Below, in pieces: positions 1 to 9,741 of a DNA stretch of 64,000 nucleotides (its first letter is position 1; every line of letters begins with the position of its first letter). A program made the position numbers and the translations under genes. A model generated the notes under the pieces. The model saw only the letters and a list, made by a program, of their open reading frames with translations, searched no databases and was not told the origin of the DNA. The stretch comes from CAWEFA01 sp963851385 (lineage in GTDB: Bacteria; Bacteroidota; Bacteroidia; Bacteroidales; DTGW01), in assembly GCA_963851385.1 (NCBI GenBank), contig CAWKPE010000033.1, positions 124,001 to 188,000 of the forward strand, given 5' to 3'.

Positions 1-645
1 ATTCATGACAGCTATCATGAGGCAGCATATATTCTATATAAACTGAAACAGGTTGGTAATGCTGCCAATTCTATGTCATATTGGGTTTTTACTGATATTT
101 TTGAAGAAGCCGGTCCTCGTTTTGAGCCTTTTCACGGAGGTTTTGGATTATTGACAATCCAGGGAATCAACAAACCTGCATTTTATTCTTATCAATTTTT
201 GAACCGGCTTGGAAATACGGAATTAGAAAATAATGATTCCACTTCCTGGGCATGCAAGGACTCAAAAGGTAATATACAAGTACTTGCCTGGGATTTTACA
301 AATACTCATCCGGGCGATTCGGTCAATAACCAGGTTTATTATATCCGCGACTTGCCTTCAAAATCAAAAGGGAAGCTTAAAATAAATATTTCTAAAGTGC
401 CTGAAGGCACCTATTCTCTAGAAGTTTATAAAGTAGGCTATCAGAGCAACGATGCTTACTCTACCTATCTTTCTATGGGGAAGCCTTCGCAGCTTACTAA
501 ATTACAGGTAGAACAAATAAAGAAACAAAACGATGGGTCGCCTATTTCAAAAGAAATCGTAAAAGTAAAAACCGGAATTCCTTTTTCAAAAGAATTGGAC
601 ATAAGGGAAAATGATGTCTACTTTTTAAATATGATCAAGCTTTAA
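1..645 (+). CDS. GH39 beta-xylosidase, C-terminal part (partial)
   Basis: The reading frame is open from base 1, so this is the last ~214 residues of a larger protein. The block HDSYHEAAYILYKL followed by SMSYWVFTDIFEE and FHGGFGLL is typical of the end of the GH39 (alpha/beta)8 barrel. It is followed by the usual C-terminal beta-sandwich with KPAFYSYQFL at its start. GH39 enzymes release xylose from the non-reducing ends of xylo-oligosaccharides. The catalytic acid/base and nucleophile glutamates lie upstream of the window and cannot be checked. No T9SS tail is present. It stops 38 bases before a GH43 gene on the same strand, which fits one xylan-degrading operon. The family call is from motif recognition only. 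Confidence 0.8.
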   Translation: MHDSYHEAAYILYKLKQVGNAANSMSYWVFTDIFEEAGPRFEPFHGGFGLLTIQGINKPAFYSYQFLNRLGNTELENNDSTSWACKDSKGNIQVLAWDFTNTHPGDSVNNQVYYIRDLPSKSKGKLKINISKVPEGTYSLEVYKVGYQSNDAYSTYLSMGKPSQLTKLQVEQIKKQNDGSPISKEIVKVKTGIPFSKELDIRENDVYFLNMIKL

Positions 646-683
646 GGAAAATTTTAGGATCATAATATTTAATAATAATTAGT

Positions 684-3308
684 ATGCGAGCAAAAATTAC
701 AACATTATTGGTTAGCGTGGGTTTGTCACTGGGAAGTGTATTTTTTGGTCAAACTACTTACAAGAATCCCATAATTACAGGTATGAATCCTGATCCAAGC
801 ATTTGTCGGGTTGGCGATGATTATTACCTGGTCACATCTACTTTTGAGTATTTTCCTGGTTTACCAATCTACCACAGCAAAGACCTGGTAAATTGGAAAA
901 TGATTGGGTATGCTTTGTCACGTGCAAGCAACTGTCCTTTGGGGGGTGCCTATTCATCAGGTGGTAATTATGCACCTACAATTCGCTACCACGACAGCAC
1001 TTTTTATATTACTTGTACCAACTATGGCGGGCAAGGTTCACAAGGCGCTTTCTATATAACAGCCAAAAACCCTGCAGGACCATGGTCTGATCCTTATTGG
1101 GTCAACAATTGGGCAGTCGACCCTTCTTTATTATTCGCAAATGACAGTATATACTACGTTTTACCTACTGATAATAGCACTTTTTCACTGGCTGTTTTAA
1201 ACCCAAAAACAGGAAAGTTTTATAAAGACCCTAAAATAATTGCACATGGCACTGGTAGTTCAAGCCCAGAAGGCCCGCATTTATATAAAATAAATGATTA
1301 TTACTACCTAATGTCTGCCGAAGGGGGAACTGGTTACCAGCACATGGAAGTAATACAGAGAAGTAAATCTATTTGGGGCCCATATGAAGTAAGTTCTGTA
1401 AACCCGGTTATTTCCAATAAAAACGACCCCGGTAATCAATTCCAGGCAATAGGTCATGCTGATTTAGTTCAGCTCCCGGATAGTAGTTGGTGGTTAGTTT
1501 GCTTGGGAATCAGGCCAAAAGGTGGACAATATCACCACTTAGGCCGTGAAACTTTTCTTGCACCTGTAACCTGGGATTCTGCTGGTTGGCCAAAAGGCGG
1601 AAACAACGGGATAATGAATGAAGAATACCCCGTACCTAATTTGCCTGAACATATTTGGGGAAAAGATTCTGTACGCGATAATTTTGATAGTGCAACCTTG
1701 AGTTTAAACTGGAATTTTCTTAGAAATCCTAGCGCTGCAGACTGGTCTCTTACTGAAAAACCCGGCTATATGAGGCTCAGAGGTTCAAAAATAAGTCTAA
1801 AAGATGTTAATTCTCCGGCGTTTATAGCGCGTCGGCAAACAGCTTTTAATATGGTAGCCTCAACCAAAATCGGCTTTACTCCCACAGCTAACAATGAAGA
1901 AGCCGGCTTGGCTGTCCGTGGGAATGATAATAATCATTTCGATTTGGTAATCACAATGATAGCAGGTAAAAGGGTTGTAATGCTAAGAAAATATTTGCAA
2001 AGTACCGTTACCGAAATAAACTTTAAAGAAATTGCAGATACCGGTGATATCATTATACGGGTCAGCGCTACCGACCTTCAGTATATGTTTTGGGTACAGG
2101 AAGAAGGAAAAACCGCAACATTGATGGGTACAGCACAAACAAAAGACATTTCTACTGAAGTGATAGGTGGTTTTATCGGTGCTTATATAGGAATGTATGC
2201 TTCGGGAAATGGAAGTGCAAACACCAACCCTGCTGATTTTGACTGGTTCGATTTTGAAGAAGACCCTACGCTGCCCTATTCCTGGTCTGTTGGACCCATA
2301 GATACATTGAACCAAATGGTTACCCCAAAAATCATTTCTGCCACGGCAACCTCATATAATAAGGTGAAGCTCGTTTGGGGCAATATTACTAATGAAACAG
2401 GTTACATCATTGAAAGGTTAGTGAATGATAAATTTGACTCTATAGGAACTACACAGGCCAATGATACCGTGTTTGCTGAAAGTGGCTTATCGGGTAACAC
2501 GATGTATATTTATCGTATAATAGCAAGAAATGATAAAGGTTACTCTTATCCTTCCATTGCATCTTCAGTAATGACAATGCACCAGCCAGGACCTTTCTTC
2601 GGTACTCCAATGCAAATACCTGGGAAAATTAAAGCTGTAACTTACGATTATGGTAAAATCAACGAAACCTGGTATAATACCGATACTGTTAACCTTGGGG
2701 GAATGTATAGAAATGACGGCGTAGGTATTGGTGCCAGCTATGATCCTTTAGATAACAGTAGTAGTTATTATGTTGGTTATATAAATACCGGTGAATGGCT
2801 ATTGTATACAGTAGATGTAAATGATACAATTGCCAATATACAACTAAGGGTCGCAGCTTATAATAGTGGTTGTAAAATTGATCTTGAACTTGACGGGTCT
2901 AAAATTGCTGAAGCTGATTTACCGGTTACAGGAGCATTTACAACGTTCACTATCCCTAAAGTGAAACTCGAAATGGGGCAGAATAAAAAGTTGAAAGTGA
3001 TTTTCACAGGAGGCTTTGATTTTAACTGGATGAACTTCGTCAAAGTGAACGTAACTGCCATTAATTCTGTTAATGATAATGGAGTTAGTGTTTATCCAAA
3101 TCCCACTTCCAATACACTCAACATTAAGAGCACATTTAAATATTCAAAAATTGGAATATTTAACTTAGAAGGAAAATGCCTTTTGTCTAAAGCAACAACC
3201 TATTTACCTGAGAATGTCTTGCATTTTTCTTTACCTGCAGATATATACATTCTTTTGTTAAACAATCAGGAACAAAATAAAACAGTAAAGTTTAGTGTGG
3301 TTAGATAG
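684..3308 (+). CDS. Secreted GH43 beta-xylosidase/arabinofuranosidase with CBM6 and T9SS tail
   Basis: 874 residues. A signal peptide (about 1-22) precedes a GH43 five-bladed propeller (about 25-330). The three GH43 carboxylates are visible: Asp37 in NPDPS (general base), Asp146 in WAVDPSLL (pKa modulator) and Glu196 in SSPEGPHL (general acid). Then follow a concanavalin-like GH43 C-terminal domain (about 330-530, with DNFDSATLSLNWNFLR), a fibronectin type III-like domain (about 548-630), a CBM6-like module (about 645-795) and a T9SS type A sorting domain (about 797-874, starting VSVYPNPTSN). The protein is therefore probably exported by Sec, then by T9SS to the cell surface or medium, and cuts xylose or arabinose from hemicellulose. 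A strong hairpin follows the stop, so it may end a transcription unit. Xylosidase versus arabinofuranosidase activity cannot be settled from sequence. Confidence 0.88.
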   Translation: MRAKITTLLVSVGLSLGSVFFGQTTYKNPIITGMNPDPSICRVGDDYYLVTSTFEYFPGLPIYHSKDLVNWKMIGYALSRASNCPLGGAYSSGGNYAPTIRYHDSTFYITCTNYGGQGSQGAFYITAKNPAGPWSDPYWVNNWAVDPSLLFANDSIYYVLPTDNSTFSLAVLNPKTGKFYKDPKIIAHGTGSSSPEGPHLYKINDYYYLMSAEGGTGYQHMEVIQRSKSIWGPYEVSSVNPVISNKNDPGNQFQAIGHADLVQLPDSSWWLVCLGIRPKGGQYHHLGRETFLAPVTWDSAGWPKGGNNGIMNEEYPVPNLPEHIWGKDSVRDNFDSATLSLNWNFLRNPSAADWSLTEKPGYMRLRGSKISLKDVNSPAFIARRQTAFNMVASTKIGFTPTANNEEAGLAVRGNDNNHFDLVITMIAGKRVVMLRKYLQSTVTEINFKEIADTGDIIIRVSATDLQYMFWVQEEGKTATLMGTAQTKDISTEVIGGFIGAYIGMYASGNGSANTNPADFDWFDFEEDPTLPYSWSVGPIDTLNQMVTPKIISATATSYNKVKLVWGNITNETGYIIERLVNDKFDSIGTTQANDTVFAESGLSGNTMYIYRIIARNDKGYSYPSIASSVMTMHQPGPFFGTPMQIPGKIKAVTYDYGKINETWYNTDTVNLGGMYRNDGVGIGASYDPLDNSSSYYVGYINTGEWLLYTVDVNDTIANIQLRVAAYNSGCKIDLELDGSKIAEADLPVTGAFTTFTIPKVKLEMGQNKKLKVIFTGGFDFNWMNFVKVNVTAINSVNDNGVSVYPNPTSNTLNIKSTFKYSKIGIFNLEGKCLLSKATTYLPENVLHFSLPADIYILLLNNQEQNKTVKFSVVR

Positions 3309-3322
3309 TTAATTATGTAGAG

Positions 3323-3362
3323 GAAAGGCTGTCTACTAAAAGATTCCAATAGACGGCCTTTC
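3323..3362 (+). terminator. Terminator-like hairpin after GH43 gene
   Basis: GAAAGGCTGTCTA (3323-3335) pairs with TAGACGGCCTTTC (3350-3362), a 13-bp stem with one G-U pair and a 14-nt loop, followed by a T-rich stretch. It lies 15 bases after the GH43 stop codon. Confidence 0.6.
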
Positions 3363-3462
3363 TAATTTTACAAAACAGAAAAAACAAAAATGAAGCTAAG
3401 ATTCAATTACCAAAAACAGTTCTAAATATTTAATAAACGGTTTAAAATTAAAAAGATTAACT

Positions 3463-4231
3463 ATGAGTAAGAAAATAACTATAATAATTACGTTGCTAAT
3501 TCAATGGGCATTTTTTGCCAATTCCCAATTTCAGACTAATACCAATAGTAAAGGATCGGACTATTATTTAAATCCAATTTTTGCGGGAGATTACGCTGGT
3601 CCAAGTATTTTGCGTGATGGAGATACTTATCATATAGTCAATTCATCTTTTGAATATTATCCCGGCTTGCTGATATGGAAATCAAAGGATTTGATTGACT
3701 GGACTCCGGTAACACATGCCTTAGACAAATATGTGGGATCAGTTTGGGCGCCCGACCTGGTTAAATATAACAATAAATACTACATCTATTTTCCGGCCAA
3801 TAATGAAATATGTGTTAGTGTCTGTTCTCCGTTGCTTTGCATTCCTTCAGACCATTCGTATATAGCACAAGTAGAAATATTTATCGAAGGAGAAGCTACT
3901 GGAGGACTGGTACTTTTCTATAACAATAGTGCACATTCGGGCATATTGGTAGATAAAGGAAATATTTTAGCTGATCTTGGGGGCTGGCAGTTCATTACAG
4001 AAAAGGGGGTTATTAAAGAGCACGTTTTTCTTCGCATAAAGGATATTAATAATACTGTAGACATGTATTACAGCAACGACGGGAAAAATTGGAATAAAAT
4101 AGACAATTCTGCTGAAGTTTCCGGTTATAATCATAATGTTCTCGGGGAATTTTTAGATGTACGTCTTGGCCTCTGTTCCATGGGGTGAAGGGGTCGTAAA
4201 GTTTAAGAATTTAATTTATAAAATAATATAA
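3463..4231 (+). pseudogene. Decayed GH43 enzyme: internal deletion plus frameshift
   Basis: The frame opens with a signal peptide (MSKKITIIITLLIQWAFFANSQ) and GH43 blades 1-2 (LNPIFAGDYAGPSILRDGD, FEYYPGLLIWKSKDL, VWAPDLVKYNNKYYIYF). At about residue 118-124 it jumps directly into the C-terminal concanavalin-like domain of the same family (SPLLCIPSDHSYIAQVEIFI). Roughly 250-300 residues, including the catalytic aspartate and glutamate pair of the later blades, are missing. The frame stops at 4188, but a one-base shift in the GGGG run near 4182-4185 restores GEGVVKFKN to a stop at 4229-4231, as in intact relatives. An in-frame deletion and a frameshift together make a non-functional relic very likely. 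It lies between two intact enzyme genes of the same locus. Confidence 0.8.
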
Positions 4232-4246
4232 ATAAAAAATAATCCT

Positions 4247-6187
4247 ATGAAAAAAATTTATACAATTTGTTTGGGAACTGTATTTATTATTAACTCTAAC
4301 CTTAATGGACAGAGTAATAATAATTGTTTCCTTTATGATTATAAACCAAAAACAGCAGTAATACCTCAGGCCATTGATACAATAATGCCAACTAACAAGA
4401 TTTCAGTTATACTTAGGCTAAAAGACGATACTATCGGTATGGTATCTAAATATGTATTTGGTAATGCACTTGCAGCCTGGTGCGGAGCTTATAATGATCC
4501 TACATTGGTAGAAAACACAAAACTTCTTGCGCCAACCCTCCTTCGTTTTCCTGGTGGAAGTTGGTCAGACGGATATTTTTGGAATGGTGTACCAACTGAT
4601 GTTCCAGATTCAGTTTATGATGGCACAACATATAACGGATCAACTGCAAAAAAAATTAAATATTATGGGGAAACAGGAGTAGGGGGTTGGCAAACCACTC
4701 CCGACCAGTACTATGCGCTTCGCAATAATGCTAATGTAGCTCAAGGATTAATAACAATTAATTATGCCTATGCGCGCTATGGAACGAGCAAAAATCCGGT
4801 AGCTCAGGCAGCACATCTTGCTGCTGATTGGGTGCGTTATGATGCCGGGCAGACAAAGTTCTGGGAAATTGGTAACGAAAATGGTGGTCCATGGGAATAT
4901 GGATGGATGATTGATACAACACTTAACAAGGATGGACAACCTGAATTTATTTCAGGAGATCTATACGGAAAACATTTTAAGGTTTTTGCTGATTCTATGA
5001 AAAAAGCCGCTATGGAAATTGGGGATACAGTTTATATAGGCGGACAGGTTATATCAGGGACTGGTGGAAGCAGCGGAATGTGGGGCACTATTAATGATGG
5101 TTGGAACCAGGGATTTTTTAATGAAGTAGGTGATTCTGCCGACTTTTATGTTGTACATAACTATTTTGATAATTCTACTAATATAAAGTCGGTACTAAAC
5201 AGTCCAATAACAGCTCTAAATGCGAATATAAAATACGTAAATAGTGATATCAAAACATATAAAGGATATTTAAAACCAATTACTTTGACAGAATACAATA
5301 TGAGTCCTGGTGCTTCATCTAATGAAGCAGTATCTTATGTAAATGGTATGCAAGCTGTTGTTAGTATTTGTGAACTTATTAAAGATAATTTCGGATTAGG
5401 CGCAAGATTTTATCTGAATAATATGCTTTATGGTGGTTCTAATTCCAATTATTCAAATCATCCTTACGCAGAATTTTATTATCTGACTTATCTGCAAAAA
5501 TATTTTGGCGATATAGCAATTAATACTTCTTCTTCCAACTCTAATGTTTTCTGTTACGCGTCAAAGTATTCATCTGGTGAAACCGGTATGGTTATTGTGA
5601 ACAGTGATACTACAACACAAACAATCAGCGTAAGTACAGACTCGGTCGGCGTTGGAGGTAAATATTATATTTACACGTTCACAAGTGATAAAGACAGTGG
5701 AAATTTTTCTCCGGATGTTAATATAAATGGAAATGGTCCAGACAATTACCAATATGGCCCATACGATTCATTACTTAATATTAAAGCTTACGCATACACT
5801 ATTGATAATGAAATAAAATTTACTTTGCCTGGAAGGTCTGTCCAAATGATCACGATTGAAAAAGGTTCCAATCATATTATAGTAAATGATTCAATTTTGA
5901 ATGGAATAAACCCTGCAATAACAAGTCCTTTTAAATTAAATCAAAACTATCCAAATCCCGTCAATTCGAACACTCTCGTGAGCTATGAGCTACCAGAAAG
6001 AACTTTTGTGAATTTAAAGATATTTGATTTTCAGGGAAGAGAGATTAAAATACTTGTGAACGAGAACCAAAATAAAGGATATCAATCTGTGCAATTCAAT
6101 ACATCTAATCTAAAAAGCGGAGTGTATTTCTACAGCATAGAAGCAGGACAATATCATGATGTTAAAAAACTAATAATACTCAAATGA
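4247..6187 (+). CDS. Secreted clan GH-A glycosidase, GH51-like alpha-L-arabinofuranosidase, T9SS tail
   Basis: 646 residues with a signal peptide (about 1-21). The (alpha/beta)8 barrel carries RFPGGSWSDGYFW (100-112), the acid/base motif WEIGNENGGPWEYGW with Glu211, and the nucleophile strand ITLTEYNM with Glu349. This spacing and the Asn-Glu pair are standard for clan GH-A. A beta-sandwich follows (about 430-535), then a T9SS type A sorting domain (about 560-646, with LNQNYPNPVN). Its nearest look-alikes in memory are arabinofuranosidase-type proteins (GH51, possibly a related clan A family). It would remove arabinose side chains outside the cell. It lies 59 bases after the first stop of the GH43 relic, in the same direction. 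Exact family membership needs a profile search. Confidence 0.68.
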   Translation: MKKIYTICLGTVFIINSNLNGQSNNNCFLYDYKPKTAVIPQAIDTIMPTNKISVILRLKDDTIGMVSKYVFGNALAAWCGAYNDPTLVENTKLLAPTLLRFPGGSWSDGYFWNGVPTDVPDSVYDGTTYNGSTAKKIKYYGETGVGGWQTTPDQYYALRNNANVAQGLITINYAYARYGTSKNPVAQAAHLAADWVRYDAGQTKFWEIGNENGGPWEYGWMIDTTLNKDGQPEFISGDLYGKHFKVFADSMKKAAMEIGDTVYIGGQVISGTGGSSGMWGTINDGWNQGFFNEVGDSADFYVVHNYFDNSTNIKSVLNSPITALNANIKYVNSDIKTYKGYLKPITLTEYNMSPGASSNEAVSYVNGMQAVVSICELIKDNFGLGARFYLNNMLYGGSNSNYSNHPYAEFYYLTYLQKYFGDIAINTSSSNSNVFCYASKYSSGETGMVIVNSDTTTQTISVSTDSVGVGGKYYIYTFTSDKDSGNFSPDVNINGNGPDNYQYGPYDSLLNIKAYAYTIDNEIKFTLPGRSVQMITIEKGSNHIIVNDSILNGINPAITSPFKLNQNYPNPVNSNTLVSYELPERTFVNLKIFDFQGREIKILVNENQNKGYQSVQFNTSNLKSGVYFYSIEAGQYHDVKKLIILK

Positions 6188-6247
6188 TGGGGCGGATTGA
6201 TTTTTCTAAATGAAGAGTGCTAATTCAATGAATTTGATAATAAAAAA

Positions 6248-6496
6248 ATGAAAAAAGGTTTTCAATTGATAACTACAGCATTTTTAGCATATAACCTATG
6301 GGGGCAACAATATCTCTTTCAGAATCAAAATCTGAATTCTGAAGAAGGAGCCTACAAGATCGGTTTTATAAATATTAACTACAAGAAAAATAATAATGCA
6401 CATATTTTTTGGCCATTAGCTTGTTTTATAAACCATGCTAACACGTTTATTTTGTGTGTATTAATTACAATAAGTAATAATGTAATTTCTAACTAA
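6248..6496 (+). pseudogene. Possible 5' remnant of a GH3 glycosidase gene
   Basis: A short frame of 82 residues begins with a convincing signal peptide (MKKGFQLITTAFLAYNLWGQ). It continues with QYLFQNQNLNSEE, which resembles the mature N-terminus of Bacteroidota GH3 beta-glucosidases/xylosidases (Y-x-FQNxxL-x-x-EER). After that the homology stops and the frame runs through AT-rich DNA without recognisable domain content. I read it as the 5' stub of a deleted enzyme gene, left just upstream of susC. A genuine small exported protein is the alternative. Confidence 0.35.
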
Positions 6497-6522
6497 TTTA
6501 TTTTAACTATTAATTAAAATTT

Positions 6523-9500
6523 ATGAAAAAAACAGAGAAAAGTGCGAGGCAATTATTGCCTTCAATGAAGAAGCTTCTGGTATTGTTTGTGACCATCATG
6601 CTTTGTTTTTCTGTAATGGCCCAGGAAAAAGCCGTTACAGGTACTGTTACCGATGCAAGCGGTATGGCATTACCAGGTGTAAATGTTGTCTTAAAAGGTA
6701 CTCAAACCGGGGCAATTACCGATGCAAATGGTAAATATTCAATTAAAATTACCGGCGAGAAACCGGTATTAACATTCTCTTTTATCGGTTATATAACTCA
6801 GGAAATTGAGATTGGGTCACAAACTTTAGTAAATGCTGAATTAAAAGAAGAGGTGAAGCAAATGGATGAAGTGGTTGTTGTGGGTTATGGTACCATGAAA
6901 AAGAAACTGAATACTGGAGCAAATGCACATGTTAGCAGCGACGAAATGGACCAAAAACATGCATTGAGACTCGAACAATCTCTTCAGGGACTTTCTTCGG
7001 GTATTCAGATAACTTCCAATTCAGGCCAACCTGGAGATGGGTTTAAAGTGCGCATCAGGGGAACAGGTTCAATTAACAATTCCGATCCACTTTATATAGT
7101 TGATGGGGTACCGACAAGTGATATTTCATATATTGATCCTGTCAATGTTGAATCGATGGATATTTTAAAAGATGCCGCATCTGCCGCAATTTATGGAGCT
7201 CGTGCCGCAAATGGTGTAGTACTTATTACCACAAAAAAAGGTAAAGCAGGTGAAATGCACGTTTCTTATGACGGCTATTATGGCGTTCAGAATGTTGCCA
7301 GAGAATATGATATGCTCAATTCAAAAGAGTATGCAACAATTACAAATGAAGCCAATTATAATGCAGCTACAGATAAATCGAAAGTCAAGTATCCTTTTAT
7401 AATGTCAAATGCTGACAGTACATATACAAACAGAGCTTTTACGGCAATGGCTTTAGATACATTAGCAAATACAAATTGGCAAGATTATTTGTACCGAAAA
7501 AATGCGCCAATTCAAAGCCATACGATTTCTATCGAGGGTGGTACTGAAAAATCAATATTCTCAGCATCATTAAACTATTTTCATCAGGATGGTATCGTTG
7601 GAAACTCTAGCCAATCATCATATGAAAGAATTTCGGCCAGGTTTAATTCAGAACATAAAGTATATAAAAACATATTCAAATATGGTGAAAATTTAACCTT
7701 AACTGAAGTAACGTCTCATGGTGTTGGTACTGGAAATATTTATGACAATTCAGTAAGAGGCTTTTTAAATGTCTCACCAATTTTTAAAGCTTATGATAAC
7801 AGATATGCTGATGATTATGGCGAATCGCCTTATTTTGGTTCAAGCGATGAAAACCCAGTGGCAGCTATGTATTATAAAAATCAATCTATCAATAAAAACT
7901 ATAAAGCTTTAGGTGATGCTTATGCTGAACTTGAACCTATTAAAGGCTTAAAAATAAAATCGGATATTGGAATTGATCTTTCGTTTACCGAATATGATCA
8001 GTATACACCTGTTTATGCTTTGTCTTCTTTAGATATAAATTCGAGTACTAAAGCTGAACAAAATATGGCAAGATATTATACTTATAACTGGGAAAATACA
8101 GTAAATTATAGTTTTAACCATGACAAGCATAGTTTTAGTTTCCTGGTGGGGAATACTGTTAATGAATACAGTAGTTTTAATGTTGGAGGTACAGGGTTCG
8201 ATTTAACTATTACTGGTTTGAATTATGCCATACTCGACAATGGTACAAACCATACAACATGGACCAATTACGGGAGTAAATCTTCTGATGCTTTGTTATC
8301 TTATTTTGGGAGGGCTAATTACAATTTCAATGAAATGTTTTTGTTAAGCGCAGTTTACCGCCGCGATGGTTCTACAAAATTTGGGGCCGATAATCGTTGG
8401 GGTAATTTTTATTCTTTTGCGGGTGGTGTTGTTTTAACGCAATTAGATGGGATTAAAGAAGCTACAGTTAACTGGCTCGATTATTTAAAAATAAGAGGAA
8501 GCTGGGGACAAAATGGAAACAGCAATATTCCATCATACGAATATGTTTCTACTGTAAATTATACCGATAAAAATTATTTCTTTGGTTCGGGCGATACAAA
8601 ATATATTGGCGCTGCATCCGATCAGGTTCCCAACGCAAAGTTGAAATGGGAAACAGCGGAGCAACTCGATTTTGGCTTCGATGCTCACGTATTAAAGCAC
8701 TTGACAGTTGCATTCGACTGGTATAACAAAACTCAGAAAGATTGGTTAATTACTGAACCTGTTGCTGAAGATGTCGGTATATTAAGCACCTCTGATTATC
8801 CAATTGTAAATGGTGGCGATGTAAGGAACAGAGGTGTTGAATTGGCACTGGGTTATCAAAAAAAACTTGGTGAAGTTTCTTTCAATGTAGATGGAAATAT
8901 CAGCCATAATGTTAACGATGTATTAAATGTACCAACGGCAAACGGTATAATAAATGGAGAAACCAGTGTTTGGTATAACGGCAGCGAAGAAATGTACCGC
9001 ACTCAAGACGGTCACCCAATTGGTTTCTTTTATGGATATAAAACAGCTGGAGTTTTTCAGAATCAGGCTGAAATTGATAGCTATACCCATAAAAATGCTG
9101 ATGGAACTATAACAGAAATTCAACCAACTGCAATACCTGGTGATGCAAAGTTTGTTGATGTAAATGGGGATGGCAAAATTGATGCTAATGACAAAACCCA
9201 AATTGGTAATCCATATCCAAAATTTACTTATGGATTATCTTTTGGTGCCGAATATAAGGGTTTCGACTTATCAGCAACATTACAAGGCTCGCAAGGTAAT
9301 GATGTTGCTTACTGTATAAAAGATATGACCCGCACTACTTACAACTGGCCTTCATTTATTTTGGGAAGATGGACTGGTGAAGGTACAAGCAATACATTAC
9401 CTCGCGTTACTTCTACAAATGCACCTAACTACCTTAAATTCTCCGACATCTGGATTAAAGATGGTTCGTATTTAAAAATTAGAAGTATTAACCTGGGCTA

Positions 9501-9720
9501 CGATTTTGGTAAAACTTTAATAAAAGGAAAAGTTCGTCAGTTTAGATTGTATGTTTCGGTTGTAAATGCTTTTACGTTCACAAAATACCCTGGTGCTGAA
9601 CCCGAAGTTGGATATGGTGATTATAATTCAACACGTACTTCAAATATGTCTTCCGGAATTGATTTAGGAACATACCCACAGGCACGCCAATATCTATTAG
9701 GTTTAAATGTAAAGTTTTAA
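6523..9720 (+). CDS. SusC/RagA-family TonB-linked outer-membrane transporter
   Basis: 1065 residues. The signal sequence probably starts at the internal Met of MKKLLVLFVTIML (codon 15), but the longer N-terminus is also seen in this family. A CarboxypepD_reg-like domain (about 35-110) has GTVTDASGMALPGVNVVLKG. The SusC hallmark MDEVVVVGYG follows at about 114-124, then the plug with LYIVDGVPTSD and DILKDAASAAIYGARAANGV (about 180-240). A 22-strand-type beta-barrel runs to a C-terminal phenylalanine (GLNVKF). SusC proteins import oligosaccharides with energy from TonB/ExbBD. It sits 21 bases before susD, the standard pair of a polysaccharide utilisation locus, and the neighbouring glycosidases suggest xylo- or arabino-oligosaccharides. 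No lesion is visible. Confidence 0.95.
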   Translation: MKKTEKSARQLLPSMKKLLVLFVTIMLCFSVMAQEKAVTGTVTDASGMALPGVNVVLKGTQTGAITDANGKYSIKITGEKPVLTFSFIGYITQEIEIGSQTLVNAELKEEVKQMDEVVVVGYGTMKKKLNTGANAHVSSDEMDQKHALRLEQSLQGLSSGIQITSNSGQPGDGFKVRIRGTGSINNSDPLYIVDGVPTSDISYIDPVNVESMDILKDAASAAIYGARAANGVVLITTKKGKAGEMHVSYDGYYGVQNVAREYDMLNSKEYATITNEANYNAATDKSKVKYPFIMSNADSTYTNRAFTAMALDTLANTNWQDYLYRKNAPIQSHTISIEGGTEKSIFSASLNYFHQDGIVGNSSQSSYERISARFNSEHKVYKNIFKYGENLTLTEVTSHGVGTGNIYDNSVRGFLNVSPIFKAYDNRYADDYGESPYFGSSDENPVAAMYYKNQSINKNYKALGDAYAELEPIKGLKIKSDIGIDLSFTEYDQYTPVYALSSLDINSSTKAEQNMARYYTYNWENTVNYSFNHDKHSFSFLVGNTVNEYSSFNVGGTGFDLTITGLNYAILDNGTNHTTWTNYGSKSSDALLSYFGRANYNFNEMFLLSAVYRRDGSTKFGADNRWGNFYSFAGGVVLTQLDGIKEATVNWLDYLKIRGSWGQNGNSNIPSYEYVSTVNYTDKNYFFGSGDTKYIGAASDQVPNAKLKWETAEQLDFGFDAHVLKHLTVAFDWYNKTQKDWLITEPVAEDVGILSTSDYPIVNGGDVRNRGVELALGYQKKLGEVSFNVDGNISHNVNDVLNVPTANGIINGETSVWYNGSEEMYRTQDGHPIGFFYGYKTAGVFQNQAEIDSYTHKNADGTITEIQPTAIPGDAKFVDVNGDGKIDANDKTQIGNPYPKFTYGLSFGAEYKGFDLSATLQGSQGNDVAYCIKDMTRTTYNWPSFILGRWTGEGTSNTLPRVTSTNAPNYLKFSDIWIKDGSYLKIRSINLGYDFGKTLIKGKVRQFRLYVSVVNAFTFTKYPGAEPEVGYGDYNSTRTSNMSSGIDLGTYPQARQYLLGLNVKF

Positions 9721-9741
9721 TATGACAATAATTTAAATTAA

